In this document: positions 1 through 6,626 of the stretch, piece after piece
Layout: every line of letters starts with the position of its first letter
Position numbering within the stretch: the stretch's first letter is position 1
Assembly: GCA_002409965.1 (NCBI GenBank)
Contig: DHON01000014.1
Coordinates: 1 to 13,878 of the forward strand
DNA length: 13,878 bases
Origin: Firmicutes bacterium UBA5389
GTDB taxonomy: Bacteria; Bacillota; DTU025
Direction of reading: 5' to 3'
Made by a program: the position numbers and the translations under genes
The notes under the pieces: model-generated
Told to the model about the DNA's origin: nothing
What the model saw: the letters and a program-made list of their open reading frames with translations, nothing else
Databases searched by the model: none

Positions 1-1881
1 TACTTCGGCTTCCTCGCCAGCAGCGTCTTCGCCGTCGTGGTGTTCTACCTCTTTGCTGCATTTCGGGCCCTGCCGGCGGTGGTCGAAGGCCACTATCCCG
101 GTGCCCGTAGCGTTGCCTCCGGATTTCAAGTATGCCAGTATCTGATCATAGCGTTCTCAATCTTCTTCACTCTCTATTCGAATTCCGCGTTTGTGAAATC
201 GCGCAAACGGGAACTGGGCGTGCTCGCTCTGCTGGGCGCACAACGCCGGCAGTTGAGCCTGCTTCTGTTCGGCGAGATCATGATCGTGGGGATCACGTCC
301 ATAGCAGCCGGCCTCGGCTTAGGCGGATTATTCGTCAGGCTGTTCGTGATGGCGATCGATAGGATCCTGATGTCCCCCGAACCGCTCCCGTTTGTGATCC
401 AATCTGGCCCGATATTGACCACAACCTTCACCTACCTGGCATTGTTCGTCGTAATCAGCGCGCTCAATATCGTCTCGATCAACACGAGCCAGGTCATACA
501 GCTCGTAAAGGCCCCCGCCAAGCCAAAAGCGCCGCCCGTCTACTCCCGGTGCCTCGTGGCACTTGGCATCGCATGCCTAGCCTCAGGCTACGCAGTGGCA
601 TGGACAGTCTCGGAAGTGGGGGTAGCCATAGCTTTCCTGCCGGTAACAGCCATTGTGTGCGTTGGGACCCACATCCTCTTCACGCAAGGAAGCGTAGCTG
701 CACTTCGCCATTTTCAGCGCCGCAAGTCAGTCTACTACAGGAGGACGAACCTGCTTACGATCTCTGATTTGGTGTTCAAGATGAAGGACAACGCCCGCAT
801 CCTCGCGCAGGTGGCTATTCTGAGCGCTGTGGTGCTCACCGCTTCGGGAGTGATCTACACCCTGGGCGCAGGCCCGGCTGGAAGTGGTGTAGGTAGTTTC
901 TACGCTAGAGCCATCTCATTCGTCCTGCCGGCTACAGACGATTCGGTGAGCATCGCCGAGGACTTCAGAGATCGCCTCGCCGAAGCTGGAGCAGCGATCA
1001 CGGACTCGGCAATCACGCGGGCGATACAGGTTCAGGTTACCGACATAGCCAAGAAGGCTCCAGGACTCGTCATTCCAGCAGACGACTACAACCGATGGGC
1101 GCGCGAAACAGGAATGCTTGAAGCCCATCTGAACTACGGTCATGTCGTGCGCGTACTCCGGAACCTGACAGATCGCACGCGCCCCAATGATGCAGGCCAG
1201 ACCATCCACGCCACAGCAGGAACAACCGACCTAGCGTTCATGACAGACGGAGCGATTTCCGCGCCGCTCGTCAGCGGGATGGAAGACGCTGCATTTCTCT
1301 TCGTATGCGACAACAGCCGATTCGCCGAACTCATGCAAGATCTGCCCGCTGAACACAGGAAGACTTGGTTCAGCTGCGAGATTTCGAACTGGATGCGGGC
1401 CGCGAAGGCAGAGCAGGCAGCAAAGGTAGCAATCCCCGAAGGGCATCCAGTGGCATATGTATCGCGAGTCCAGCAGTACTCGCAGATGATGGCGTCAATC
1501 CACATGATAATGCTCGTCGCGATGTTCGTGGCCTTCCTCTTCTTCCTGGCGGCCGGCTCGATGCTGTACTTCAGGTTCTTCCTAGAGATCCAAGAAGACC
1601 AGGCGAAGTACGTCGCCCTCCGTCGGATCGGCCTCTCGTGGCGCGAGATCCGCCGAATCGTGACCCGGGAGATGGCTGTGATGTTCTTCACCCCATGGGT
1701 CGTCGCGTTCGCGCATCAGATGGTCGCGCTTCGTTCGTTCTCGACCGTTACGCCGATGATGCCCATAGAAGTCTGGAAGTACGGAGCGACCGCCGCCGGC
1801 ATCTTCCTCGCCCTGCAGACAGTCTATTTCCTGCTCGCGCGAGGCGCCTACCTCCAGGAGTTGGCCCCGGCTGTTAAGTGA
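1..1881 (+). CDS. BceB-type FtsX-family ABC transporter permease (5' end outside window)
   Basis: This is the membrane subunit of a peptide-sensing or antimicrobial-peptide-detoxifying ABC transporter of the BceAB type. The reading frame is open from base 1 and upstream of the first ATG at 37 (reading YFGFLASSVFAVVVFY), so the true start is outside the window; about 626 residues are visible, close to the usual 620-670. The N-terminal part has the family pattern of a hydrophobic segment, then a YSNSAFVKSRKRELGVLALLGA stretch typical of the first FtsX domain. A large soluble region at about residues 290-490 matches the position of the extracellular loop of BceB proteins. The C-terminal FtsX repeat carries FFLEIQEDQAKYVALRRIGLS and a final set of membrane segments. 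The partner ATPase should lie just upstream. No substrate can be assigned, but the family call is secure. Confidence 0.88.
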   Translation, partial: YFGFLASSVFAVVVFYLFAAFRALPAVVEGHYPGARSVASGFQVCQYLIIAFSIFFTLYSNSAFVKSRKRELGVLALLGAQRRQLSLLLFGEIMIVGITSIAAGLGLGGLFVRLFVMAIDRILMSPEPLPFVIQSGPILTTTFTYLALFVVISALNIVSINTSQVIQLVKAPAKPKAPPVYSRCLVALGIACLASGYAVAWTVSEVGVAIAFLPVTAIVCVGTHILFTQGSVAALRHFQRRKSVYYRRTNLLTISDLVFKMKDNARILAQVAILSAVVLTASGVIYTLGAGPAGSGVGSFYARAISFVLPATDDSVSIAEDFRDRLAEAGAAITDSAITRAIQVQVTDIAKKAPGLVIPADDYNRWARETGMLEAHLNYGHVVRVLRNLTDRTRPNDAGQTIHATAGTTDLAFMTDGAISAPLVSGMEDAAFLFVCDNSRFAELMQDLPAEHRKTWFSCEISNWMRAAKAEQAAKVAIPEGHPVAYVSRVQQYSQMMASIHMIMLVAMFVAFLFFLAAGSMLYFRFFLEIQEDQAKYVALRRIGLSWREIRRIVTREMAVMFFTPWVVAFAHQMVALRSFSTVTPMMPIEVWKYGATAAGIFLALQTVYFLLARGAYLQELAPAVK

Positions 1882-1904
1882 TCCATCGAAAAAGGAGTGG
1901 CGCG

Positions 1905-1970
1905 ATGCCTGTGGATGCGCGCATTACAGTACTGAGATCAATCGTTCAATCGTTCAATCCACCGTATTGA
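1905..1970 (+). other. Possible 21-codon ORF with strong RBS (leader peptide or gene remnant)
   Basis: An AAAGGAG sequence at 1891-1897 lies 7 bases before an ATG at 1905, which opens a 21-codon frame (MPVDARITVLRSIVQSFNPPY) ending at TGA 1968-1970. The RBS is better than chance would often give and lies directly behind the permease stop, so this may be the remaining start of a gene that once followed the permease and was cut off where the accessory patch begins. It may equally be a chance ORF. The peptide matches no family I recognise. Confidence 0.25.
1940..1959. repeat. 2.5 tandem copies of an 8-bp unit (AATCGTTC)
   Basis: AATCGTTC occurs twice in tandem, followed by a half copy (AATC). 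The repeat ends 7 bases before the possible -35 element of the downstream HTH gene. It could be an operator for that autoregulated antitoxin, or a slippage or recombination scar at the edge of the accessory patch. Confidence 0.5.
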
Positions 1971-1994
1971 CGCTTCCTGATATCATATGATAGT
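1967..1994 (+). promoter_or_regulatory. Possible sigma-A promoter for the HTH antitoxin gene
   Basis: TTGACG at 1967-1972 is a 5/6 match to the -35 consensus. GATAGT at 1989-1994, with 16-bp spacing, is a 4/6 match to -10 and is preceded by an AT-rich, partly palindromic stretch (ATATCATATGAT). The HTH gene follows with its RBS about 20 bases on. Recognised by eye only. Confidence 0.4.
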
Positions 1995-2029
1995 GTACGA
2001 TCCAACCTAGCCGGGAGGGGGAAGCGCAA

Positions 2030-2374
2030 ATGGTTGACGGCAGGCACGATCGGCTCATGACAGTAGCCGAGGTAGCCGAGTACTTCAGGGTATCCACACC
2101 CACAATCTGGCGATGGCTGCGGAGAGGGACCATTGCCGGTATCAAGGTGGGCAAGAGCCGGAGGATTCGTTGGAGCGAAGTAGTCCGCTTTGAGGAATAT
2201 GGCCCACGCCAAGTCCGCGAAGCGCAACCGGGATACGATGCGGGCGAAGGCGATGCCCATGGGCTTGCCATGGCGGTGGAGCTTCGCCAACGTCTGCAGG
2301 CCAGCGAGAATCCGGACTATCCTGCCACTTCCGCTTTAATCGAAATCAGGCGTGAGAGAGCCGACGGTTTCTAG
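2030..2374 (+). CDS. Excisionase/MerR-type HTH protein, probable antitoxin of a PIN-toxin pair
   Basis: This is a 114-residue DNA-binding protein. Residues about 9-57 form an HTH_17/excisionase-type winged helix: LMTVAEVAEYFRVSTPTIWRWLR, followed by GTIAGIKVGKSRRIRWSEVVRFEE, the usual wing and helix of this family. The C-terminal half is polar and ends in SALIEIRRERADGF, resembling the amphipathic toxin-binding tails of antitoxins paired with PIN proteins. The start is supported by GGGAGGGGG at 2013-2021, 8 bases before ATG 2030. The broken PIN gene follows after 49 bases in the same direction, so the two formed an operon. Because its partner toxin is dead, this gene is probably an orphan antitoxin that still could bind DNA at its own promoter. 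A phage or plasmid excisionase is the main alternative; no integrase is nearby. Confidence 0.75.
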   Translation: MVDGRHDRLMTVAEVAEYFRVSTPTIWRWLRRGTIAGIKVGKSRRIRWSEVVRFEEYGPRQVREAQPGYDAGEGDAHGLAMAVELRQRLQASENPDYPATSALIEIRRERADGF

Positions 2375-2423
2375 GTCATTCATTCATGGCAACAACCACA
2401 GTTGAACCGGAGGAGGCTGGGCG

Positions 2424-2803
2424 ATGCCAAGCGAAATGCGATACGAGAACTGTGTGTGCGTGGATGCAAGCCTGGTCGTGAAGTGGCTCGTAAGCGAACC
2501 CGATTCAGCTCAGGCCCTCGACGTACTGGAGGAATGGATGCGCCGAGAGGTGAAGATGATCGCCCCGCCCGTCAACGACTGCACATCTTCGAATCGCTGC
2601 ACATCGGGCACGTGCATCCTCCGTTTCTGCTCAGGCGCGCATGGGAGATGGCCGTTCGCCACGGCTTGCACACGATCTACGATGCGTCATACGCTGCTCT
2701 GTCTGAACTGACAGGAACTAGGCTCTACACCTGCGATCAGGCGCTCATCTCAGCCCTAAACTGGCCTTCCGACATGGCCGTCAACCCTCTGGGCACGGCA
2801 TAA
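2424..2803 (+). pseudogene. PIN-domain (VapC-like) toxin, inactivated by internal deletion and frameshift
   Basis: PIN proteins are Mg2+-dependent RNases. The gene starts well: GGAGGAGG at 2409-2416, 7 bases before ATG 2424. It encodes the PIN N-terminus (CVDASLVVKWLVSEPDSAQALDVLEEW, with the first catalytic Asp) and continues to MIAPP near 2568. There the frame is lost. The C-terminal part continues in another frame from about 2575 to TAA 2801-2803, reading ESLHIGHVHPPFLLRRAWEM, then IYDASYAALSEL and LYTCDQAL, which carry the third and fourth acidic positions. Compared with normal members of about 135-140 residues, roughly 30 residues after the IAPP motif are missing, including the segment that normally carries the conserved Glu (Y/F-E-V). 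A deletion that is not a multiple of three explains both changes. The product should be inactive. Confidence 0.75.
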
Positions 2804-2805
2804 CC

Positions 2806-2818
2806 GCAGGCCGCCTGC
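2806..2818. repeat. Short perfect inverted repeat just after the broken PIN gene
   Basis: GCAGGC and GCCTGC flank a single C, starting two bases after the TAA of the PIN remnant. It could be part of a terminator, but there is no T-run after it. A second small dyad (GGCGT c ACGCC) lies at about 2840-2850. The rest of 2804-2860 shows nothing else. Confidence 0.3.
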
Positions 2819-2866
2819 TGGAACGAGCCGGCGAGGCGCGGCGTCACGCCTACCCCTCTAGCCCCA

Positions 2867-2945
2867 GTGAACATTTGTGCACGCATTTGCATAGCGAATG
2901 CAGTGATGATACTAATATGAACAGATGTCATATGTTGCACATATT
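2867..2945 (+). promoter_or_regulatory. Probable promoter/operator region of the SorC-type regulator
   Basis: This AT-richer stretch before the regulator gene holds related motifs. GTGAACAT/TTGTGCAC at 2867-2882 is a 16-bp dyad with 6 of 8 positions symmetrical. A second TGAACA at 2918-2923 is followed by TGTTGCACA at 2933-2941. TGCAT and ATGCA around 2888-2902 form another dyad. A weak -35 (TTGCAT at 2887) and -10 (TACTAAT or GATACT near 2908-2916) can be proposed between them. SorC-family regulators bind paired dyads near their own promoters, so autoregulation is plausible, but no consensus was tested. Confidence 0.4.
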
Positions 2946-2975
2946 CTCGCAGAACGGAGGGCGAACAGCAAGCAT

Positions 2976-3938
2976 ATGAGAGAGCAAGTGTTTATGCAAA
3001 CCAGTCTGCTCGCCAAAGTATCCAGGATGTACTACGAGCTGGATCTGACTCAGGACGAAATCGCGTCGAGAATCGGCGTGTCTCGTCCGACAGTCAGCCG
3101 GCTGCTCCGCGAAGCTCGAAAGACCGGCATAGTCCGGATCGCCATAAGCACTCCCTTCGAAACAGAAGACCGCATGGCGGGGCGGATCATAGATGAATTC
3201 GGGATAGCCGATGCAATCGTAGTCCCTGATGAGCTCATCGGCGATGGAGATGGGCAACAGAGTGTGGGCGCGGCGGCCGCGATGTTGCTCGAGCGGATGA
3301 TCAGGGAGAAGGACATCGTAGTCGTATCCGGAGGGACGACTGTTCTGGCCGCTGTGAACAACCTCATGCCATCGAGGCCCAGGCACATTTCGGTCGTGCC
3401 TATCGTGGGCGGAATGGGGCGGCAGGGAGCACGGTGGCACAGTAACGATATAGCGCGCAGGATAGCCAGTGCCTTTGGGGGAGAGTATTACCTGTTGAAC
3501 GCTCCAGCGGTTGTTCAGAGTCTACAGGCCCAACAGGCATTCCTGAGCCAGGCCATTATCCAAGAGAACCTCAAGTTGGCCGCAGCTGCGCGAGTCGCTC
3601 TGATAGGCATAGGCGCTCTCAGCCCCACCTCCACAATGGTTCAGCCCGAGTTTTTCAGCTCAGACGAACTGATGCACCTCGCCGACTTGGGCGTTGTGGG
3701 CAATATCGGAGTGGACTTCTTCAACTCCGCCGGCGAAATAGTCCGGACGCCTCTGGACAGTCGGCTCGTTGGGCTTTCTATGAAACGACTAGGAACCCAA
3801 GCCACGGTCATTGGGGTGGCAGAAGGCTGCGGCAAGATCAGCGCAATCAGAGGCGCTCTGGCAGGCAAGCTCATAACCAACCTGGTGACGAACGCCCAAA
3901 CCGCCAGAGCCCTTTGCAGTGACGTCAGATCGAGGTGA
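2976..3938 (+). CDS. SorC/DeoR-family sugar-binding transcriptional regulator
   Basis: This is a 320-residue regulator, normal for the SorC family, whose members bind DNA with an N-terminal HTH and a sugar-phosphate effector with a C-terminal SIS-like fold. The HTH is at about 24-47 (LTQDEIASRIGVSRPTVSRLL). Effector-domain marks include VVVSGGTTV (115-123), VPIVGGMGR (141-149) and, near the C-terminus, GVAEGCGKISAIRGAL (280-295), matching the family's closing motif. I chose ATG 2976; GGAGG at 2956-2960 is the only good RBS but is 15 bases away. An earlier ATG at 2925 lies inside the putative operator and has no RBS, and ATG 2994 would also keep the HTH. It is the first gene of the cluster, 84 bases before the binding-protein gene, and most likely controls it, with a phosphorylated pathway intermediate as inducer. 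Confidence 0.9.
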   Translation: MREQVFMQTSLLAKVSRMYYELDLTQDEIASRIGVSRPTVSRLLREARKTGIVRIAISTPFETEDRMAGRIIDEFGIADAIVVPDELIGDGDGQQSVGAAAAMLLERMIREKDIVVVSGGTTVLAAVNNLMPSRPRHISVVPIVGGMGRQGARWHSNDIARRIASAFGGEYYLLNAPAVVQSLQAQQAFLSQAIIQENLKLAAAARVALIGIGALSPTSTMVQPEFFSSDELMHLADLGVVGNIGVDFFNSAGEIVRTPLDSRLVGLSMKRLGTQATVIGVAEGCGKISAIRGALAGKLITNLVTNAQTARALCSDVRSR

Positions 3939-3964
3939 TGCCAAGGGTTGTGGTCATGGAATCG

Positions 3965-3988
3965 CGCAGTCTCGCAAGATCGCAGTCT
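3965..3988. repeat. Direct repeat CGCAGTCT, 16-bp period, upstream of the binding-protein gene
   Basis: CGCAGTCT occurs at 3965-3972 and 3981-3988, in the 84-base gap between the regulator and the binding-protein gene. A period of about one and a half helical turns could suit a dimeric regulator. I see no convincing -35/-10 pair in this gap, so the transporter genes may be read from the regulator's promoter. Confidence 0.3.
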
Positions 3989-4022
3989 AGTCTCCTATTC
4001 TCTATCTTGAGGAGGGCTTTGG

Positions 4023-4943
4023 ATGCGTAAGGTTGCGTTCTGGATCATCGCTATTGTGACTCTGTCATCGTTAACTCTGGTTCCGGCGCTGGGGGCGTCG
4101 CAGCGGACTGTGGCCATGCTCACTCCCTACATGGCATCGGTAACCACCAACCAGATGATAAGGGCCTTCGAGGCAGAGTCGCGCGTCAAGGGTTGGCAAG
4201 TCATCACCATCGACACCAAGGGAGACTTCGGCGCCCTCGCAAGTCGCATGGAAGACATGATCGCCAGAAAGGTCGACGCAATCGTCCTTGCCATGGCTGA
4301 TCCCAACCAGTTGAAGGATCCAATCAAGAAGGCGAATCAGGCCAAGATACCCGTGCTCGGCGGCGATGCCGGCTGGATTCCAGGCATCGCGTGTAACGTC
4401 ACGTCCAACAACTACGCTATGTCTGCAATGATGACTACTTACCTATTCAATGCTATCGGAAATGAAGGCAAGATCGTTGTCTTCACCCATCGCCCGCACC
4501 ACGGAGTCAGGAAGCGAACTGCGGTGCTGGACGCCGTGCTCAACGAAACCCCCGGCATCAAAGTCATCACTGAACACCACGTGCAGGTGCCCGGACCCAT
4601 AGAAGACGCCCGCAAAGCCATGGAGACCATACTCATCGCCAACCCCAAGCCGGGCTCGATCAAGGCCGTATGGGCGGGGTGGGACGAGCCGGCAATCGGA
4701 GCAACGCAGGCAATCGTAGCCGCAGGACGGCAGAAGGAGATCGTGGTCGCTGGAATAGACGGCACGAGCCAAGCAATAGACCTGATCAAGAAGGGATCGC
4801 CGCTTATCGGCACAGTGTCGCAAGACTTCGATGGGATGGCCAAAATCCTGATAGAACAGCTAGACAGAGTATTCAGCGGAAGAGAACCCAGTTCCATCGA
4901 GCTGTACGCGCCGTCCCGTCTCATCACCCGCGATTCCTTCTAG
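4023..4943 (+). CDS. Periplasmic/secreted sugar-binding protein of ABC importer (RbsB-like, Peripla_BP_4)
   Basis: This is the extracytoplasmic substrate receptor of the importer encoded downstream, 306 residues, normal for pentose/hexose-binding proteins. GAGGAGGG at 4009-4016 is 6 bases before ATG 4023. Residues 1-25 form a signal peptide (basic MRK, hydrophobic core, PALGA). There is no lipobox Cys; a Ser stands where LGA-Cys would be expected, so the protein appears to be released by signal peptidase I. The mature part begins TVAMLTPYMASVTTNQMI, the first beta strand and ligand loop of this fold. The second lobe includes VVAGIDGTSQAIDLIKKGSP and TVSQDFDGMAKILIEQL, typical of the family. 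Trp118, Trp217 and Trp220 are candidates for stacking on a ring. The ligand cannot be named; pentose, hexose or a related polyol is the default expectation. Confidence 0.9.
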   Translation: MRKVAFWIIAIVTLSSLTLVPALGASQRTVAMLTPYMASVTTNQMIRAFEAESRVKGWQVITIDTKGDFGALASRMEDMIARKVDAIVLAMADPNQLKDPIKKANQAKIPVLGGDAGWIPGIACNVTSNNYAMSAMMTTYLFNAIGNEGKIVVFTHRPHHGVRKRTAVLDAVLNETPGIKVITEHHVQVPGPIEDARKAMETILIANPKPGSIKAVWAGWDEPAIGATQAIVAAGRQKEIVVAGIDGTSQAIDLIKKGSPLIGTVSQDFDGMAKILIEQLDRVFSGREPSSIELYAPSRLITRDSF

Positions 4944-4954
4944 TTCTCGGCTCA

Positions 4955-4995
4955 GTCGGCGGCCGGGGCTTCGGTCCTGTGCCCCCGCCGCCGAC
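4955..4995 (+). terminator. Strong intergenic stem-loop after the binding-protein gene (attenuator/processing hairpin)
   Basis: Bases 4955-4969 pair with 4981-4995 in a 15-bp GC-rich stem with one C-C mismatch and an 11-base loop (TTCGGTCCTGT). It starts 11 bases after the binding-protein stop codon. No T-run follows, so it is not a classical intrinsic terminator. A stem at this place commonly protects the 3' end of the binding-protein mRNA or partly stops transcription, giving more receptor than ATPase and permease. Confidence 0.6.
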
Positions 4996-5059
4996 CCGAA
5001 CCGTAATCATGGCCCTGACCGTGACCCCGACCTCAGACATCTGCGGCAATTCACAGTCT

Positions 5060-5090
5060 ATTCGGCGCCCTAGTGCGGACCGCGCCGAAT
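5060..5090 (+). promoter_or_regulatory. Perfect 9-bp stem-loop directly upstream of the ATPase RBS
   Basis: ATTCGGCGC at 5060-5068 pairs exactly with GCGCCGAAT at 5082-5090 across a 13-base loop. The RBS (GGGGGGAG, 5093-5100) begins two bases after the stem. This could limit or control ribosome access to the ATPase gene, or act as a second barrier after the hairpin at 4955-4995. Confidence 0.5.
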
Positions 5091-5105
5091 CCGGGGGGAG
5101 TAGAT

Positions 5106-6626
5106 GTGCCGTACGTCCTCGAAACTGAGGGAATCCAGAAACGCTTCGGCGGAACAGTCGCCCTGACACATGGGTCGATCAGAGTATGCTCCGGGCAAGT
5201 TCATGCGCTGGTGGGCGAGAACGGAGCAGGCAAGTCTACGTTGATCAAGATCATAACCGGCGTCTACCGAAGCGATGGAGGGCGGATCATATGGAACGGG
5301 CATCCTGTGACTGTCGCGAACCCAGAGTCCGCGCAGGACCTCGGCATCGCTGTGCTGCACCAGCATCGCGCGCTCGTCCCGTATTTCACTGCCGAGGAGA
5401 ATCTGTTCGTAGGCAGACCGTATCCAAAGCGCCGTTTCGCAGTGGTAGACTGGGCCGCGATGAGAGCGACCGCGGAGAAGACGCTGCAGCAACTGGGCGT
5501 GCACCTCGATCTCGCCACGAGAGTGTGCGAGCTTACTCCGGCTCAGCAGACAATGGTTGAAGTAGCCCGGGCGCTGTCCACAAGCGCTCGCCTGGTTATC
5601 CTAGACGAGCCCACTGCGTCACTATCCAGCACCGAGACCAAGGCTCTGTTCGCCATGATTCAGAGGCTAAAGCGTATGGGAGTCTCGTTCGTGTATGTAT
5701 CCCACCGGCTGGAAGAAGTGTTCGAGATTGCGGACACAGTCACCGTGATGAGGAACGGAGCAACAGTCGCGTCCATCGACACGAGCGAGATCGACAAGCC
5801 AGGCCTCATCGCTCTCATGGCTGGAGAGAGCGCGGCCGCTGTTATCCCCTCTCCCCCAGATTGCCGTTTGGACGACATCGCCATCTCGGTACACAACCTT
5901 TCAACCGTCGACAGGGAGATCTCCGATGTCAGCTTCAGTGTGCGGCGTGGCGAGATCCTGGGCATTTACGGGCTGATCGGTTCAGGCCGCACGGCAGTTC
6001 TCGAGGCCATATACGGCCTGCGAAGGATCGCCGAGGGCACGGTGAGAATCGGCGGGAGCGAAGCCAGGATCACAGACCCGAGAACGGCCATTGCATCGGG
6101 GATCGCGCTGATCCCTGAAGACAGGATGGCCCAGGGCCTGGTGCTCAACATGTCCCTTAAGCACAACGTCACCCTCCCCCTTTTGCGAAGCGTGCGGCTC
6201 AACCCGAGGCTATCGATAATCAACCGGAGGGCGGAGAGCGAGTTCTCGGAGAAGATGACAAGAAGGCTCTCCATCAAAGCCGGCAACATGGATCAGGAAG
6301 TCTCCACTCTCAGCGGCGGGAACCAACAGAAGGTCGTGCTCGCAAGGTGGATCGCTGCCGAGCCCAGAGTGTTCCTGTGCGATGAGCCGACTTCCGGAGT
6401 CGATGTGGGGGCGAGAAGAGAGATCTACAGTCTGCTATACTCTTTGGCGAGTCGCGGCGCAGGTATTGTAGTAGTCTCGTCGGATCTCCCCGAACTCCTT
6501 GCGATCAGTCACAGGGTTGGAGTCATGGCCTCTGGTCGACTCGTGGACATGCTGGACAACCGAGCACTGTCCCCACGAGATGTGCTGGCACTCTGCTACG
6601 GAGAGGATGGTTCAATTGGAGACTAG
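5106..6626 (+). CDS. Sugar ABC transporter ATP-binding protein, double-domain (RbsA/MglA-like)
   Basis: This is the cytoplasmic ATPase driving sugar import, 506 residues with two fused nucleotide-binding domains, the normal size for the CUT2 family. Domain 1 has Walker A GENGAGKST (37-45), Q86, a signature variant LTPAQQ (143-148) and Walker B LVILDEPTASL (163-173). Domain 2 has the degenerate Walker A of this family, GLIGSGRT without the Lys (289-296), LSGGNQQKV (402-410) and VFLCDEPTSGVDVGA (422-436). I chose GTG 5106, five bases after GGGGGGAG; the longer frame from GTG 5073 would run through a stem-loop and has no RBS. The permease gene overlaps its last 20 bases. The domain 1 signature has TP where family members usually read SxxxQQ; this is probably tolerated. 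Confidence 0.93.
   Translation: MPYVLETEGIQKRFGGTVALTHGSIRVCSGQVHALVGENGAGKSTLIKIITGVYRSDGGRIIWNGHPVTVANPESAQDLGIAVLHQHRALVPYFTAEENLFVGRPYPKRRFAVVDWAAMRATAEKTLQQLGVHLDLATRVCELTPAQQTMVEVARALSTSARLVILDEPTASLSSTETKALFAMIQRLKRMGVSFVYVSHRLEEVFEIADTVTVMRNGATVASIDTSEIDKPGLIALMAGESAAAVIPSPPDCRLDDIAISVHNLSTVDREISDVSFSVRRGEILGIYGLIGSGRTAVLEAIYGLRRIAEGTVRIGGSEARITDPRTAIASGIALIPEDRMAQGLVLNMSLKHNVTLPLLRSVRLNPRLSIINRRAESEFSEKMTRRLSIKAGNMDQEVSTLSGGNQQKVVLARWIAAEPRVFLCDEPTSGVDVGARREIYSLLYSLASRGAGIVVVSSDLPELLAISHRVGVMASGRLVDMLDNRALSPRDVLALCYGEDGSIGD

Noticed and set aside
1140..1691. 183-codon open frame on the - strand opposite the BceB-type permease
   Set aside because: Antisense shadow of a confidently recognised gene; residue make-up (Arg, Ile, Ser rich) is not protein-like.
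2402..2803. A 133-codon frame from TTG as an intact separate gene
   Set aside because: Its first part is an out-of-frame reading of the PIN N-terminus; only the C-terminal half resembles a PIN domain. Treated as part of the pseudogene.
3939..4022. A separate promoter for the binding-protein gene
   Set aside because: No acceptable -35/-10 pair was found in the 84-base gap; only a short direct repeat and the RBS are clear.
5073..5105. GTG 5073 as start of the ATPase
   Set aside because: It lies in a hairpin loop, has no RBS, and adds residues not seen in RbsA-type proteins; GTG 5106 has a clear RBS.
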